Part shown: one piece after another, positions 1 through 12,037 of the stretch
How positions within the stretch are numbered: the first letter of the stretch is position 1
How the letters are laid out: the number at the start of each line of letters is the position of its first letter
Source: Pteria penguin
Lineage: Eukaryota; Mollusca; Bivalvia; Pterioida; Pteriidae
Assembly (NCBI GenBank): GCA_035048485.1
Contig: CM068590.1
Coordinates: 7,987,329 to 8,051,328 of the forward strand
DNA: 64,000 nt
Reading direction: 5' to 3'
The notes under the pieces: generated by a model
What the model saw: only the letters and a program-made list of their open reading frames with translations
Database searches by the model: none
Told to the model about the DNA's origin: nothing
Program-made: the position numbers and the translations under genes

Positions 1-11
1 TTTCCCTTGAA

Positions 12-28
12 ACCCGTTTTTCTTTAAT
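12..28 (-). other. Degenerate CENP-B-box-like 17-mer (first copy)
   Basis: Read on the minus strand this is ATTAAAGAAAAACGGGT. Against the CENP-B core pattern nTTCGnnnnAnnCGGGn it matches 7 of 9 fixed positions; TTCG is TTAA. The same 17-mer recurs in nearly every monomer. A short AT-rich pattern can match by chance, and the two missing bases include the CpG, so binding is doubtful. Confidence 0.3.
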
Positions 29-31
29 AAA
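26..31 (+). terminator. AATAAA hexamer in monomer, plus strand (first copy)
   Basis: CTTTAATAAAGACC contains the canonical poly(A) hexamer and recurs about every 175 bp. Diverged monomers in the right block replace it (AATGAAG, AAGAAAG). Whether it works as a poly(A) signal is not shown. Confidence 0.35.
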
Positions 32-63
32 GACCCTTAAACCCTACCAAACCCTATCAAATT

Positions 64-108
64 TGGTATCAGTGGAAAGGTCTTGACCTCACCTTTCATG
101 TGATACCA
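64..108. repeat. 45-bp dyad in each satellite monomer (first copy)
   Basis: TGGTATCAGTGGAAAGGT (64-81) and ACCTTTCATGTGATACCA (91-108) are inverted copies matching at 15 of 18 positions, separated by the 9-base loop CTTGACCTC. The mismatches are the three central bases GTG versus CAT. A shorter alternative hairpin, AGGTC-TT-GACCT, overlaps the loop. The dyad is retained in most monomers of both blocks; changes such as GGTATC to GATATC occur mostly in diverged copies. It could extrude as a cruciform or bind a dimeric protein; function is inferred. Confidence 0.85.
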
Positions 109-152
109 CTTGTAGAATTCTATCTTTCGATCCCACAGAGTTATAACCCTTT

Positions 153-158
153 TTTATT
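153..158 (-). terminator. AATAAA hexamer in monomer, minus strand (first copy)
   Basis: The T-run segment CCCTTTTTTATTTG reads CAAATAAAAAAGGG on the minus strand, giving a second AATAAA facing the other way. Monomers lacking ATTT lose it. With the plus-strand hexamer, ordinary monomers carry a potential poly(A) signal on each strand. Confidence 0.3.
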
Positions 159-462
159 TGTAAACAAAGGAGATTTTCCCCTTGAAACCCGTTTTTCTTT
201 AATAAAGACCTTAAACCCTACAAACCCTATCAAATTTGGTATCAGTGGAAAGGTCTTGACCTCACCTTTCATGTGATACCACTTGTAGAATTCTATCTTT
301 CGATCCCACAGAGTTATAACCCTTTTTTATTTGTAAACAAAGGAGATTTTCCCCTTGAAACCCGTTTTTCTTTAATAAAGACCCTTAAACCCTACCAAAC
401 CCTATCAAATTTGGTATCAGTGGAAAGGTCTTGACCTCACCTTTCATGTGATACCACTTGTA

Positions 463-637
463 GAATTCTATCTTTCGATCCCACAGAGTTATAACCCTTT
501 TTTATTTGTAAACAAAGGAGATTTTCCCCTTGAAACCCGTTTTTCTTTAATAAAGACCCTTAAACCCTACCAAACCCTATCAAATTTGGTATCAGTGGAA
601 AGGTCTTGACCTCACCTTTCATGTGATACCACTTGTA
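463..637 (+). repeat. Reference 175-bp satellite monomer (GAATTC to GAATTC)
   Basis: A typical unit, taken from one EcoRI-type GAATTC to the next. In order it holds: a T-rich run (CCCTTTTTTATTTG), GTAAACAAAGGAG, CCCCTTGAAACCCG, TTTTTCTTTAATAAAG, a CCCTTAAACCCTACC/AAACCCTATC tandem of 10-bp units, then the dyad TGGTATCA...TGATACCA. A 175-bp period is not a multiple of three, so frames close after one or two units. Copies with a one-base deletion in CCCTACCAAACCC are 174 bp and chain in frame, which explains the longer repetitive open frames. Confidence 0.95.
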
Positions 638-3600
638 GAATTCTATCTTTCGATCCCACAGAGTTATAACCCTTTTTTTATTTGTAAACAAAGGAGATTT
701 TCCCCTTGAAACCCGTTTTTCTTTAATAAAGACCCTTAAACCCTACCAAACCCTATCAAATTTGGTATCAGTGGAAAGGTCTTGACCTCACCTTTCATGT
801 GATACCACTTGTAGAATTCTATCTTTCGATCCCACAGAGTTATAACCCTTTTTTGTAAACAAAGGAGATTTTCCCCTTGAAACCCGTTTTTCTTTAATAA
901 AGACCCTTAAACCCTACCAAACCCTATCAAATTTGGTATCAGTGGAAAGGTCTTGACCTCACCTTTCATGTGATACCACTTGTAGAATTCTATCTTTCGA
1001 TCCCACAGAGTTATAACCCTTTTTTATTTGTAAACAAAGGAGATTTTCCCCTTGAAACCCGTTTTTCTTTAATAAAGACCTTAAACCCTACCAAACCCTA
1101 TTAAATTTGGTATCAGTGGAAAGGTCTTGACCTCACCTTTCATGTGATACCACTTGTAGAATTCTATCTTTCGATCCCACAGAGTTATAACCCTTTTTTA
1201 TTTGTAAACAAAGGAGATTTTCCCCTTGAAACCCGTTTTTCTTTAATAAAGACCCTTAAACCCTACCAAACCCTATCAAATTTGGTATCAGTGGAAAGGT
1301 CTTGACCTCACCTTTCATGTGATACCACTTGTAGAATTCTATCTTTCGATCCCACAGAGTTATAACCCTTTTTTATTTGTAAACAAAGGAGATTTTCCCC
1401 TTGAAACCCGTTTTTCTTTAATAAAGACCCTTAAACCCTACCAAACCCTATCAAATTTGGTATCAGTGGAAAGGTCTTGACCTCACCTTTCATGTGATAC
1501 CACTTGTAGAATTCTATCTTTCGATCCCACAGAGTTATAACCCTTTTTTATTTGTAAACAAAGGAGATTTTCCCCTTGAAACCCGTTTTTCTTTAATAAA
1601 GACCCTTAAACCCTACCAAACCCTATCAAATTTGGTATCAGTGGAAAGGTCTTGACCTCACCTTTCATGTGATACCACTTGTAGAATTCTATCTTTCGAT
1701 CCCACAGAGTTATAACCCTTTTTTATTTGTAAACAAAGGAGATTTTCCCCTTGAAACCCGTTTTTCTTTAATAAAGACCCTTAAACCCTACCAAACCCTA
1801 TCAAATTTGGTATCAGTGGAAAGGTCTTGACCTCACCTTTCATGTGATACCACTTGTAGAATTCTATCTTTCGATCCCACAGAGTTATAACCCTTTTTTT
1901 GTAAACAAAGGAGATTTTCCCCTTGAAACCCGTTTTTCTTTAATAAAGACCCTTAAACCCTACCAAACCCTATCAAATTTGGTATCAGTGGAAAGGTCTT
2001 GACCTCACCTTTCATGTGATACCACTTGTAGAATTCTATCTTTCGATCCCACAGAGTTATAACCCTTTTTTTGTAAACAAAGGAGATTTTCCCCTTGAAA
2101 CCCGTTTTTCTTTAATAAAGACCCTTAAACCCTACCAAACCCTATCAAATTTGGTATCAGTGGAAAGGTCTTGACCTCACCTTTCATGTGATACCACTTG
2201 TAGAATTCTATCTTTCGATCCCACAGAGTTATAACCCTTTTTTATTTGTAAACAAAGGAGATTTTCCCCTTGAAACCCGTTTTTCTTTAATAAAGACCCT
2301 TAAACCCTACCAAACCCTATCAAATTTGGTATCAGTGGAAAGGTCTTGACCTCACCTTTCATGTGATACCACTTGTAGAATTCTATCTTTCGATCCCACA
2401 GAGTTATAACCCTTTTTTATTTGTAAACAAAGGAGATTTTCCCCTTGAAACCCGTTTTTCTTTAATAAAGACCCTTAAACCCTACCAAACCCTCTCAAAT
2501 TTGGTATCAGTGGAAAGGTCTTGACCTCACCTTTCATGTGATACCACTTGTAGAATTCTATCTTTCGATCCCACAGAGTTATAACCCTTTTTTTGTAAAC
2601 AAAGGAAATTTCCCCTTGAAACCTGTTTTTCTTTAATGAAGACCCTTAAACCCTACGAAACCCTATCAAATTTGGTATCAGTGGAAAGGTCTTGACCTCA
2701 CCTTTCATGTGATACCACTTGTAGAATTCTATCTTTCGATCCCACAGAGTTATAACCCTTTTTTATTTGTAAACAAAGGAGATTTTCCCCTTGAAACCCG
2801 TTTTTCTTTAATAAAGACCCTTAAACCCTACCAAACCCTATCAAATTTGGTATCAGTGGAAAGGTCTTGACCTCACCTTTCATGTGATACCACTTGTAGA
2901 ATTCTATCTTTCGATCCCACAGAGTTATAACCCTTTTTTTGTAAACAAAGGAGATTTTCCCCTTGAAACCCGTTTTTCTTTAATAAAGACCCTTAAACCC
3001 TACCAAACCCTATCAAATTTGGTATCAGTGGAAAGGTCTTGACCTCACCTTTCATGTGATACCACTTGTAGAATTCTATCTTTCGATCCCACAGAGTTAT
3101 AACCCTTTTTTATTTGTAAACAAAGGAGATTTTCCCCTTGAAACCCGTTTTTCTTTAATAAAGACCCTTAAACCCTACCAAACCCTATCAAATTTGGTAT
3201 CAGTGGAAAGGTCTTGACCTCACCTTTCATGTGATACCACTTGTAGAATTCTATCTTTCGATCCCACAGAGTTATAACCCTTTTTTATTTGTAAACAAAG
3301 GAGATTTTCCCCTTGAAACCCGTTTTTCTTTAATAAAGACCCTTAAACCCTACCAAACCCTATCAAATTTGGTATCAGTGGAAAGGTCTTGACCTCACCT
3401 TTCATGTGATACCACTTGTAGAATTCTATCTTTCGATCCCACAGAGTTATAACCCTTTTTTTTGTAAACAAAGGAGATTTTCCCCTTGAAACCCGTTTTT
3501 CTTTAATAAAGACCCTTAAACCCTACCAAACCCTATCAAATTTGGTATCAGTGGAAAGGTCTTGACCTCACCTTTCATGTGATACCACTTGTAGAATTCT

Positions 3601-6600
3601 ATCTTTCGATCCCACAGAGTTATAACCCTTTTTTTGTAAACAAAGGAGATTTTCCCCTTGAAACCCGTTTTTCTTTAATAAAGACCCTTAAACCCTACCA
3701 AACCCTATCAAATTTGGTATCAGTGGAAAGGTCTTGACCTCACCTTTCATGTGATACCACTTGTAGAATTCTATCTTTCGATCCCACAGAGTTATAACCC
3801 TTTTTGTAAACAAAGGAGATTTTCCCCTTGAAACCCGTTTTTCTTTAATAAAGACCCTTAAACCCTACCAAACCCTATCAAATTTGGTATCAGTGGAAAG
3901 GTCTTGACCTCACCTTTCATGTGATACCACTTGTAGAATTCTATCTTTCGATCCCACAGAGTTATAACCCTTTTTTATTTGTAAACAAAGGAGATTTTCC
4001 CCTTGAAACCCGTTTTTCTTTAATAAAGACCCTTAAACCCTACCAAACCCTATCAAATTTGGTATCAGTGGAAAGGTCTTGACCTCACCTTTCATGTGAT
4101 ACCACTTGTAGAATTCTATCTTTCGATCCCACAGAGTTATAACCCTTTTTATTTGTAAACAAAGGAGATTTTCCCCTTGAAACCCGTTTTTCTTTAATAA
4201 AGACCCTTAAACCCTACCAAACCCTATCAAATTTGGTATCAGTGGAAAGGTCTTGACCTCACCTTTCATGTGATACCACTTGTAGAATTCTATCTTTCGA
4301 TCCCACAGAGTTATAACCCTTTTTTTTGTAAACAAAGGAGATTTTCCCCTTGAAACCCGTTTTTCTTTAATAAAGACCCTTAAACCCTACCAAACCCTAT
4401 CAAATTTGGTATCAGTGGAAAGGTCTTGACCTCACCTTTCATGTGATACCACTTGTAGAATTCTATCTTTCGATCCCACAGAGTTATAACCCTTTTTTTG
4501 TAAACAAAGGAGATTTTCCCCTTGAAACCCGTTTTTCTTTAATAAAGACCCTTAAACCCTACCAAACCCTATCAAATTTGGTATCAGTGGAAAGGTCTTG
4601 ACCTCACCTTTCATGTGATACCACTTGTAGAATTCTATCTTTCGATCCCACAGAGTTATAACCCTTTTTTATTTGTAAACAAAGGAGATTTTCCCCTTGA
4701 AACCCGTTTTTCTTTAATAAAGACCCTTAAACCCTACCAAACCCTATCAAATTTGGTATCAGTGGAAAGGTCTTGACCTCACCTTTCATGTGATACCACT
4801 TGTAGAATTCTATCTTTCGATCCCACAGAGTTATAACCCTTTTTTATTTGTAAACAAAGGAGATTTTCCCCTTGAAACCCGTTTTTCTTTAATAAAGACC
4901 CTTAAACCCTACCAAACCCTATCAAATTTGGTATCAGTGGAAAGGTCTTGACCTCACCTTTCATGTGATACCACTTGTAGAATTCTATCTTTCGATCCCA
5001 CAGAGTTATAACCCTTTTTTATTTGTAAACAAAGGAGATTTTCCCTTGAAACCCGTTTTTCTTTAATAAAGACCCTTAAACCCTACCAAACCCTATCAAA
5101 TTTGGTATCAGTGGAAAGGTCTTGACCTCACCTTTCATGTGATACCACTTGTAGAATTCTATCTTTCGATCCCACAGAGTTATAACCCTTTTTTATTTGT
5201 AAACAAAGGAGATTTTCCCCTTGAAACCCGTTTTTCTTTAATAAAGACCCTTAAACCCTACCAAACCCTATCAAATTTGGTATCAGTGGAAAGGTCTTGA
5301 CCTCACCTTTCATGTGATACCACTTGTAGAATTCTATCTTTCGATCCCACAGAGTTATAACCCTTTTTTTGTAAACAAAGGAGATTTTCCCCTTGAAACC
5401 CGTTTTTCTTTAATAAAGACCCTTAAACCCTACCAAACCCTATCAAATTTGGTATCAGTGGAAAGGTCTTGACCTCACCTTTCATGTGATACCACTTGTA
5501 GAATTCTATCTTTCGATCCCACAGAGTTATAACCCTTTTTTATTTGTAAACAAAGGAGATTTTCCCCTTGAAACCCGTTTTTCTTTAATAAAGACCCTTA
5601 AACCCTACCAAACCCTATCAAATTTGGTATCAGTGGAAAGGTCTTGACCTCACCTTTCATGTGATACCACTTGTAGAATTCTATCTTTCGATCCCACAGA
5701 GTTATAACCCTTTTTTTGTAAACAAAGGAGATTTTCCCCTTGAAACCCGTTTTTCTTTAATAAAGACCCTTAAACCCTACCAAACCCTATCAAATTTGGT
5801 ATCAGTGGAAAGGTCTTGACCTCACCTTTCATGTGATACCACTTGTAGAATTCTATCTTTCGATCCCACAGAGTTATAACCCTTTTTTATTTGTAAACAA
5901 AGGAGATTTTCCCCTTGAAACCCGTTTTTCTTTAATAAAGACCCTTAAACCCTACCAAACCCTATCAAATTTGGTATCAGTGGAAAGGTCTTGACCTCAC
6001 CTTTCATGTGATACCACTTGTAGAATTCTATCTTTCGATCCCACAGAGTTATAACCCTTTTTTATTTGTAAACAAAGGAGATTTTCCCCTTGAAACCCGT
6101 TTTTCTTTAATAAAGACCCTTAAACCCTACCAAACCCTATCAAATTTGGTATCAGTGGAAAGGTCTTGACCTCACCTTTCATGTGATACCACTTGTAGAA
6201 TTCTATCTTTCGATCCCACAGAGTTATAACCCTTTTTTATTTGTAAACAAAGGAGATTTTCCCCTTGAAACCCGTTTTTCTTTAATAAAGACCCTTAAAC
6301 CCTACCAAACCCTATCAAATTTGGTATCAGTGGAAAGGTCTTGACCTCACCTTTCATGTGATACCACTTGTAGAATTCTATCTTTCGATCCCACAGAGTT
6401 ATAACCCTTTTTTATTTGTAAACAAAGGAGATTTTCCCCTTGAAACCCGTTTTTCTTTAATAAAGACCCTTAAACCCTACCAAACCCTATCAAATTTGGT
6501 ATCAGTGGAAAGGTCTTGACCTCACCTTTCATGTGATACCACTTGTAGAATTCTATCTTTCGATCCCACAGAGTTATAACCCTTTTTTTTGTAAACAAAG

Positions 6601-9600
6601 GAGATTTTCCCCTTGAAACCCGTTTTTCTTTAATAAAGACCCTTAAACCCTACCAAACCCTATCAAATTTGGTATCAGTGGAAAGGTCTTGACCTCACCT
6701 TTCATGTGATACCACTTGTAGAATTCTATCTTTCGATCCCACAGAGTTATAACCCTTTTTTGTAAACAAAGGAGATTTTCCCCTTGAAACCCGTTTTTCT
6801 TTAATAAAGACCCTTAAACCCTACCAAACCCTATCAAATTTGGTATCAGTGGAAAGGTCTTGACCTCACCTTTCATGTGATACCACTTGTAGAATTCTAT
6901 CTTTCGATCCCACAGAGTTATAACCCTTTTTTATTTGTAAACAAAGGAGATTTTCCCCTTGAAACCCGTTTTTCTTTAATAAAGACCCTTAAACCCTACC
7001 AAACCCTATCAAATTTGGTATCAGTGGAAAGGTCTTGACCTCACCTTTCATGTGATACCACTTGTAGAATTCTATCTTTCGATCCCACAGAGTTATAACC
7101 CTTTTTTTTTGTAAACAAAGGAGATTTTCCCCTTGAAACCCGTTTTTCTTTAATAAAGACCCTTAAAACCCTACCAATAGCTATCAAATTTGGTATCAGT
7201 GGAAAGGTCTTGACCTCACCTTTCATGTGATACCACTTGTAGAATTCTATCTTTCGATCCCACAGAGTTATAACCCTTTTTTATTTGTAAACAAAGGAGA
7301 TTTTCCCCTTGAAACCCGTTTTTCTTTAATAAAGACCCTTAAACCCTACCAAACCCTATCAAATTTGGTATCAGTGGAAAGGTCTTGACCTCACCTTTCA
7401 TGTGATACCACTTGTAGAATTCTATCTTTCGATCCCACAGAGTTATAACCCTTTTTTTTGTAAACAAAGGAGATTTTCCCCTTGAAACCCGTTTTTCTTT
7501 AATAAAGACCCTTAAACCCTACCAAACCTATCAAATTTGGTATCAGTGGATAGGTCTTGACCTCACCTTTCATGTGATACCACTTGTAGAATTCTATCTT
7601 TCGATCCCACAGAGTTATAACCCTTTTTTATTTGTAAACAAAGGAGATTTTCCCCTTGAAACCCGTTTTTCTTTAATAAAGACCCTTAAACCCTACAAAC
7701 CCTATCAAATTTGGTATCAGTGGAAAGGTCTTGACCTCACCTTTCATGTGATACCACTTGTAGAATTCTATCTTTCGATCCCACAGAGTTATAACCCTTT
7801 TTTTTGTAAACAAAGGAGATTTTCCCCTTGAAACCCGTTTTTCTTTAATAAAGACCCTTAAACCCTACCAAACCCTATCAAATTTGGTATCAGTGGAAAG
7901 GTCTTGACCTCACCTTTCATGTGATACCACTTGTAGAATTCTATCTTTCGATCCCACAGAGTTATAACCCTTTTTTATTTGTAAACAAAGGAGATTTTTC
8001 CCCTTGAAACCCGTTTTTCTTTAATAAAGACCCTTAAACCCTACCAAACCCTATCAAATTTGGTATCAGTGGAAAGGTCTTGACCTCACCTTTCATGTGA
8101 TACCACTTGTAGAATTCTATCTTTCGATCCCACAGAGTTATAACCCTTTTTTATTTGTAAACAAAGGAGATTTTCCCCTTGAAACCCGTTTTTCTTTAAT
8201 AAAGACCCTTAAACCCTACCAAACCCTATCAAATTTGGTATCAGTGGAAAGGTCTTGACCTCACCTTTCATGTGATACCACTTGTAGAATTCTATCTTTC
8301 GATCCCACAGAGTTATAACCCTTTTTTATTTGTAAACAAAGGAGATTTTCCCCTTGAAACCCGTTTTTCCTTAATAAAGACCCTTAAACCCTACCAAACC
8401 CTATCAAATTTGGTATCAGTGGAAAGGTCTTGACCTCACCTTTCATGTGATACCACTTGTAGAATTCTATCTTTCGATCCCACAGAGTTATAACCCTTTT
8501 TTTGTAAACAAAGGAGATTTTCCCCTTGAAACCCGTTTTTCTTTAATAAAGACCCTTAAACCCTACCAAACCCTATCAAATTTGGTATCAGTGGAAAGGT
8601 CTTGACCTCACCTTTCATGTGATACCACTTGTAGAATTCTATCTTTCGATCCCACAGAGTTATAACCCTTTTTTATTTGTAAACAAAGGAGATTTTCCCC
8701 TTGAAACCCGTTTTTCTTTAATAAAGACCCTTAAACCCTACCAAACCCTATCAAATTTGGTATCAGTGGAAAGGTCTTGACCTCACCTTTCATGTGATAC
8801 CACTTGTAGAATTCTATCTTTCGATCCCACAGAGTTATAACCCTTTTTTATTTGTAAACAAAGGAGATTTTCCCCTTGAAACCCGTTTTTCTTTAATAAA
8901 GACCCTTAAACCCTATCAAATTTGGTATCAGTGGAAAGGTCTTGACCTCACCTTTCATGTGATACCACTTGTAGAATTCTATCTTTCGATCCCACAGAGT
9001 TATAACCCTTTTTTATTTGTAAACAAAGGAGATTTCCCCTTGAAACCCGTTTTTCTTTAATAAAGACCCTTAAACCCTACCAAACCCTATCAAATTTGGT
9101 ATCAGTGGAAAGGTCTTGACCTCACCTTTCATGTGATACCACTTGTAGAATTCTATCTTTCGATCCCACAGAGTTATAACCCTTTTTTATTTGTAAACAA
9201 AGGAGATTTTCCCCTTGAAACCCGTTTTTCTTTAATAAAGACCCTTAAACCCTACCAAACCCTATCAAATTTGGTATCAGTGGAAAGGTCTTGACCTCAC
9301 CTTTCATGTGATACCACTTGTAGAATTCTATCTTTCGATCCCACAGAGTTATAACCCTTTTTTATTTGTAAACAAAGGAGATTTTCCCCTTGAAACCCGT
9401 TTTTCTTTAATAAAGACCCTTAAACCCTACCAAACCCTATCAAATTTGGTATCAGTGGAAAGGTCTTGACCTCACCTTTCATGTGATACCACTTGTAGAA
9501 TTCTATCTTTCGATCCCACAGAGTTATAACCCTTTTTTATTTGTAAACAAAGGAGATTTTCCCCTTGAAACCCGTTTTTCTTTAATAAAGACCCTTAAAC

Positions 9601-9946
9601 CCTACCAAACCCTATCAAATTTGGTATCAGTGGAAAGGTCTTGACCTCACCTTTCATGTGATACCACTTGTAGAATTCTATCTTTCGATCCCACAGAGTT
9701 ATAACCCTTTTTTATTTGTAAACAAAGGAGATTTTCCCCTTGAAACCCGTTTTTCTTTAATAAAGACCCTTAAACCCTACCAAACCCTATCAAATTTGGT
9801 ATCAGTGGAAAGGTCTTGACCTCACCTTTCATGTGATACCACTTGTAGAATTCTATCTTTCGATCCCACAGAGTTATAACCCTTTTTTATTTGTAAACAA
9901 AGGAGATTTTCCCCTTGAAACCCGTTTTTCTTTAATAAAGACCCTT

Positions 9947-12037
9947 AAACCCTATCAAATTTGGTATCAGTGGAAAGGTCTTGACCTCACCTTTCATGTG
10001 ATACCACTTGTAGAATTCTATCTTTCGATCCCACAGAGTTATAACCCTTTTTTATTTGTAAACAAAGGAGATTTTCCCCTTGAAACCCGTTTTTCTTTAA
10101 TAAAGACCCTTAAACCCTACCAAACCCTATCAAATTTGGTATCAGTGGAAAGGTCTTGACCTCACCTTTCATGTGATACCACTTGTAGAATTCTATCTTT
10201 CGATCCCACAGAGTTATAACCCTTTTTTATTTGTAAACAAAGGAGATTTTCCCTTGAAACCCGTTTTTCTTTAATAAAGACCCTTAAACCCTACCAAAAC
10301 CTATCAAATTTGGTATCAGTGGAAAGGTCTTGACCTCACCTTTCATGTGATACCACTTGTAGAATTCTATCTTTCGATCCCACAGAGTTATAACCCTTTT
10401 TTATTTGTAAACAAAGGAGATTTTCCCCTTGAAACCCGTTTTTCTTTAATAAAGACCCTTAAACCTACCAAACCCTATCAAATTTGGTATCAGTGGAAAG
10501 GTCTTGACCTCACCTTTCATGTGATACCACTTGTAGAATTCTATCTTTCGATCCCACAGAGTTATAACCCTTTTTTATTTGTAAACAAAGGAGATTTTCC
10601 CTTGAAACCCGTTTTTCTTTAATAAAGACCCTTAAACCCTACCAAACCCTATCAAATTTGGTATCAGTGGAAAGGTCTTGACCTCACCTTTCATGTGATA
10701 CCACTTGTAGAATTCTATCTTTCGATCCCACAGAGTTATAACCCTTTTTTATTTGTAAACAAAGGAGATTTTCCCCTTGAAACCCGTTTTTCTTTAATAA
10801 AGACCCTTAAACCCTACCAAACCCTATCAAATTTGGTATCAGTGGAAAGGTCTTGACCTCACCTTTCATGTGATACCACTTGTAGAATTCTATCTTTCGA
10901 TCCCACAGAGTTATAACCCTTTTTTATTTGTAAACAAAGGAGATTTTCCCCTTGAAACCCGTTTTTCTTTAATAAAGACCCTTAAACCCTACCAAACCCT
11001 ATCAAATTTGGTATCAGTGGAAAGGTCTTGACCTCACCTTTCATGTGATACCACTTGTAGAATTCTATCTTTCGATCCCACAGAGTTATAACCCTTTTTT
11101 ATTTGTAAACAAAGGAGATTTTCCCCTTGAAACCCGTTTTTCTTTAATAAAGACCCTTAAACCCTACCAAACCCTATCAAATTTGGTATCAGTGGAAAGG
11201 TCTTGACCTCACCTTTCATGTGATACCACTTGTAGAATTCTATCTTTCGATCCCACAGAGTTATAACCCTTTTTTATTTGTAAACAAAGGAGATTTTCCC
11301 CTTGAAACCGTTTTTCTTTAATAAAGACCCTTAAACCCTACCAAACCCTATCAAATTTGGTATCAGTGGAAAGGTCTTGACCTCACCTTTCATGTGATAC
11401 CACTTGTAGAATTCTATCTTTCGATCCCACAGAGTTATAACCCTTTTTTATTTGTAAACAAAGGAGATTTTCCCCTTGAAACCCGTTTTTCTTTAATAAA
11501 GACCCTTAAACCCTACCAAACCCTATCAAATTTGGTATCAGTGGAAAGGTCTTGACCTCACCTTTCATGTGATACCACTTGTAGAATTCTATCTTTCGAT
11601 CCCACAGAGTTATAACCCTTTTTTATTTGTAAACAAAGGAGATTTTCCCCTTGAAACCCGTTTTTCTTTAATAAAGACCCTTAAACCCTATCAAATTTGG
11701 TATCAGTGGAAAGGTCTTGACCTCACCTTTCATGTGATACCACTTGTAGAATTCTATCTTTCGATCCCACAGAGTTATAACCCTTTTTTATTTGTAAACA
11801 AAGGAGATTTTCCCCTTGAAACCCGTTTTTCTTTAATAAAGACCCTTAAACCCTACCAAACCCTATCAAATTTGGTATCAGTGGAAAGGTCTTGACCTCA
11901 CCTTTCATGTGATACCACTTGTAGAATTCTATCTTTCGATCCCACAGAGTTATAACCCTTTTTTATTTGTAAACAAAGGAGATTTTCCCCTTGAAACCCG
12001 TTTTTCTTTAATAAAGACCCTTAAACCCTACCAAAAC
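9947..12037. repeat. Higher-order repeat, ~10 monomers (1736-1737 bp)
   Basis: A 10-bp deletion that removes one unit of the AAACCCTACC/AAACCCTATC tandem occurs at 9947 and again at 11683 (1736 bp). A second marker, CTACCAAAAC, occurs at 10291 and 12028 (1737 bp). The matching order and spacing point to a duplicated block of ten monomers. The same 10-bp deletion also occurs at 8908. Later markers drift by two monomers, so the second copy is not a perfect duplicate. Confidence 0.6.

Noticed and set aside
82..99. Nuclear-receptor-type AGGTCA repeat (TGACCTCACCTTTCA) in the monomer
   Set aside because: Only one half-site is good; the pattern is better explained by the dyad.
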